Assembly (NCBI GenBank): GCA_020433785.1
Contig: JAGRCC010000861.1
Coordinates: 1-6,498 of the forward strand
DNA length: 6,498 bases
From: Anaerolineae bacterium
GTDB taxonomy: Bacteria; Chloroflexota; Anaerolineae; 4572-78; J111
Direction: 5' to 3'
Shown: positions 6,370 through 6,498 of the stretch, in pieces
Position numbering within the stretch: the first letter of the stretch is position 1
How the letters are laid out: each line of letters opens with the position of its first letter
The notes under the pieces: model-generated
Told to the model about the DNA's origin: nothing
What the model saw: only the letters and a program-made list of their open reading frames with translations
The model's database searches: none
Made by a program: the position numbers and the translations under genes

Positions 6370-6375
6370 ATACAT
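6370..6375. repeat. Target site duplication, right copy (ATACAT)
   Basis: This is the second copy of the six-base duplication flanking the element; see 6232-6237. The gene's reading frame enters from this side and runs into the element's in-frame TGA. Confidence 0.75.
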
Positions 6376-6498
6376 TGGGATCACTTCGACTTACCCTGAT
6401 CTCATCTAGGTTTTGGGGAGCCTCTTGAACATCTTGGTCTCGACCAGTCATAGCCGGATGCTTGGCCGCAACAATATATGCCCAATATGAACGAGTAA

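Larger units (their letters stand above)
6080..6498 (-). pseudogene. Small BECR/DUF4258-like protein gene, interrupted by a mobile element (5' end outside window)
   Basis: Two minus-strand segments in the same frame belong to one gene. The first (6496 down to 6371) encodes 42 residues, including SYWAYIVAAKHPAMTGRDQD and DEIRVSRSDPNV. The second (6232 down to 6083) encodes 50 residues, YLFYKSEKVNRWICAVAKRL, then GFLITTYPTDAIKEETKIW and YYAYFG, with TGA at 6080-6082. Joined, they read ...SDPNV-YLFYKSEK..., a pattern I recognise from small cyanobacterial and Chloroflexota proteins annotated as DUF4258 or BECR/PBECR nuclease-fold (RelE-like) families; the exact family name is uncertain. Only a few N-terminal residues should be missing. 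Between the segments lies the 132-bp element with a 6-bp duplication (138 bp, so frame is kept), but it brings an in-frame TGA at 6365-6367 two codons after the junction, so the product is truncated. No other lesion is seen, so the break is probably recent. These proteins are often beside a DUF2283 gene; none is seen downstream here. Confidence 0.75.

Noticed and set aside
1..6498. tRNA, rRNA, CRISPR array, riboswitch or phage module
   Set aside because: No cloverleaf, regularly spaced repeat array, conserved aptamer pattern or phage structural/integrase gene was seen by reading both strands.

Overview
This is a bacterial chromosomal window of mixed composition. Three things suggest a Chloroflexota-like host (Anaerolineae type): a NarL-type sensor kinase, a lipoprotein with a Ser/Thr/Pro-rich linker before a beta-propeller, and an Rv1855c-type flavin/F420 oxidoreductase. 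This is inference from family habits; no rRNA or marker gene is present. Shine-Dalgarno sequences (AGGAGG, AAGGAGG, AAAGGG, GGAG) precede most genes.

Layout. (1) At 3-620 (+) lies the C-terminal half of a sensor histidine kinase, cut by the window edge. (2) At 623-684 a long stem-loop with two smaller internal hairpins separates it from a convergent gene. (3) At 736-2070 (-) is a TolB-like propeller lipoprotein. (4) At 2221-4298 (-) is a tight three-gene unit, transcribed in the order MazG-like pyrophosphohydrolase, class I methyltransferase, LLM-class oxidoreductase, with 6- and 11-nt gaps and a strong sigma-70-like promoter at 4350-4378. (5) At 4299-4639 is a divergent regulatory region with direct repeats. 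(6) At 4640-6092 (+) is an AraC-family regulator followed by a DoxX-like membrane protein, a pair that resembles Bacteroidota genes. (7) At 6080-6498 (-) is a small gene of a BECR/DUF4258-like family, broken by a 132-bp palindromic mobile element.

The most informative part is the right end. The small gene on the minus strand reads in one frame on both sides of the element. The element lies between two copies of ATACAT, and removing the element with one copy restores an uninterrupted reading frame. It is therefore a young, traceable insertion of a non-autonomous (MITE-like) element. An 11-bp match to its terminus sits alone between the AraC and DoxX genes.

How the genes may work together: MazG, methyltransferase and oxidoreductase are probably co-transcribed and could form a small-molecule modification or detoxification unit, but no substrate can be read from the sequence. 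The AraC protein probably controls itself and the DoxX-like gene. I found no tRNA, rRNA, CRISPR array, riboswitch or phage module, and no clear new multi-gene system.
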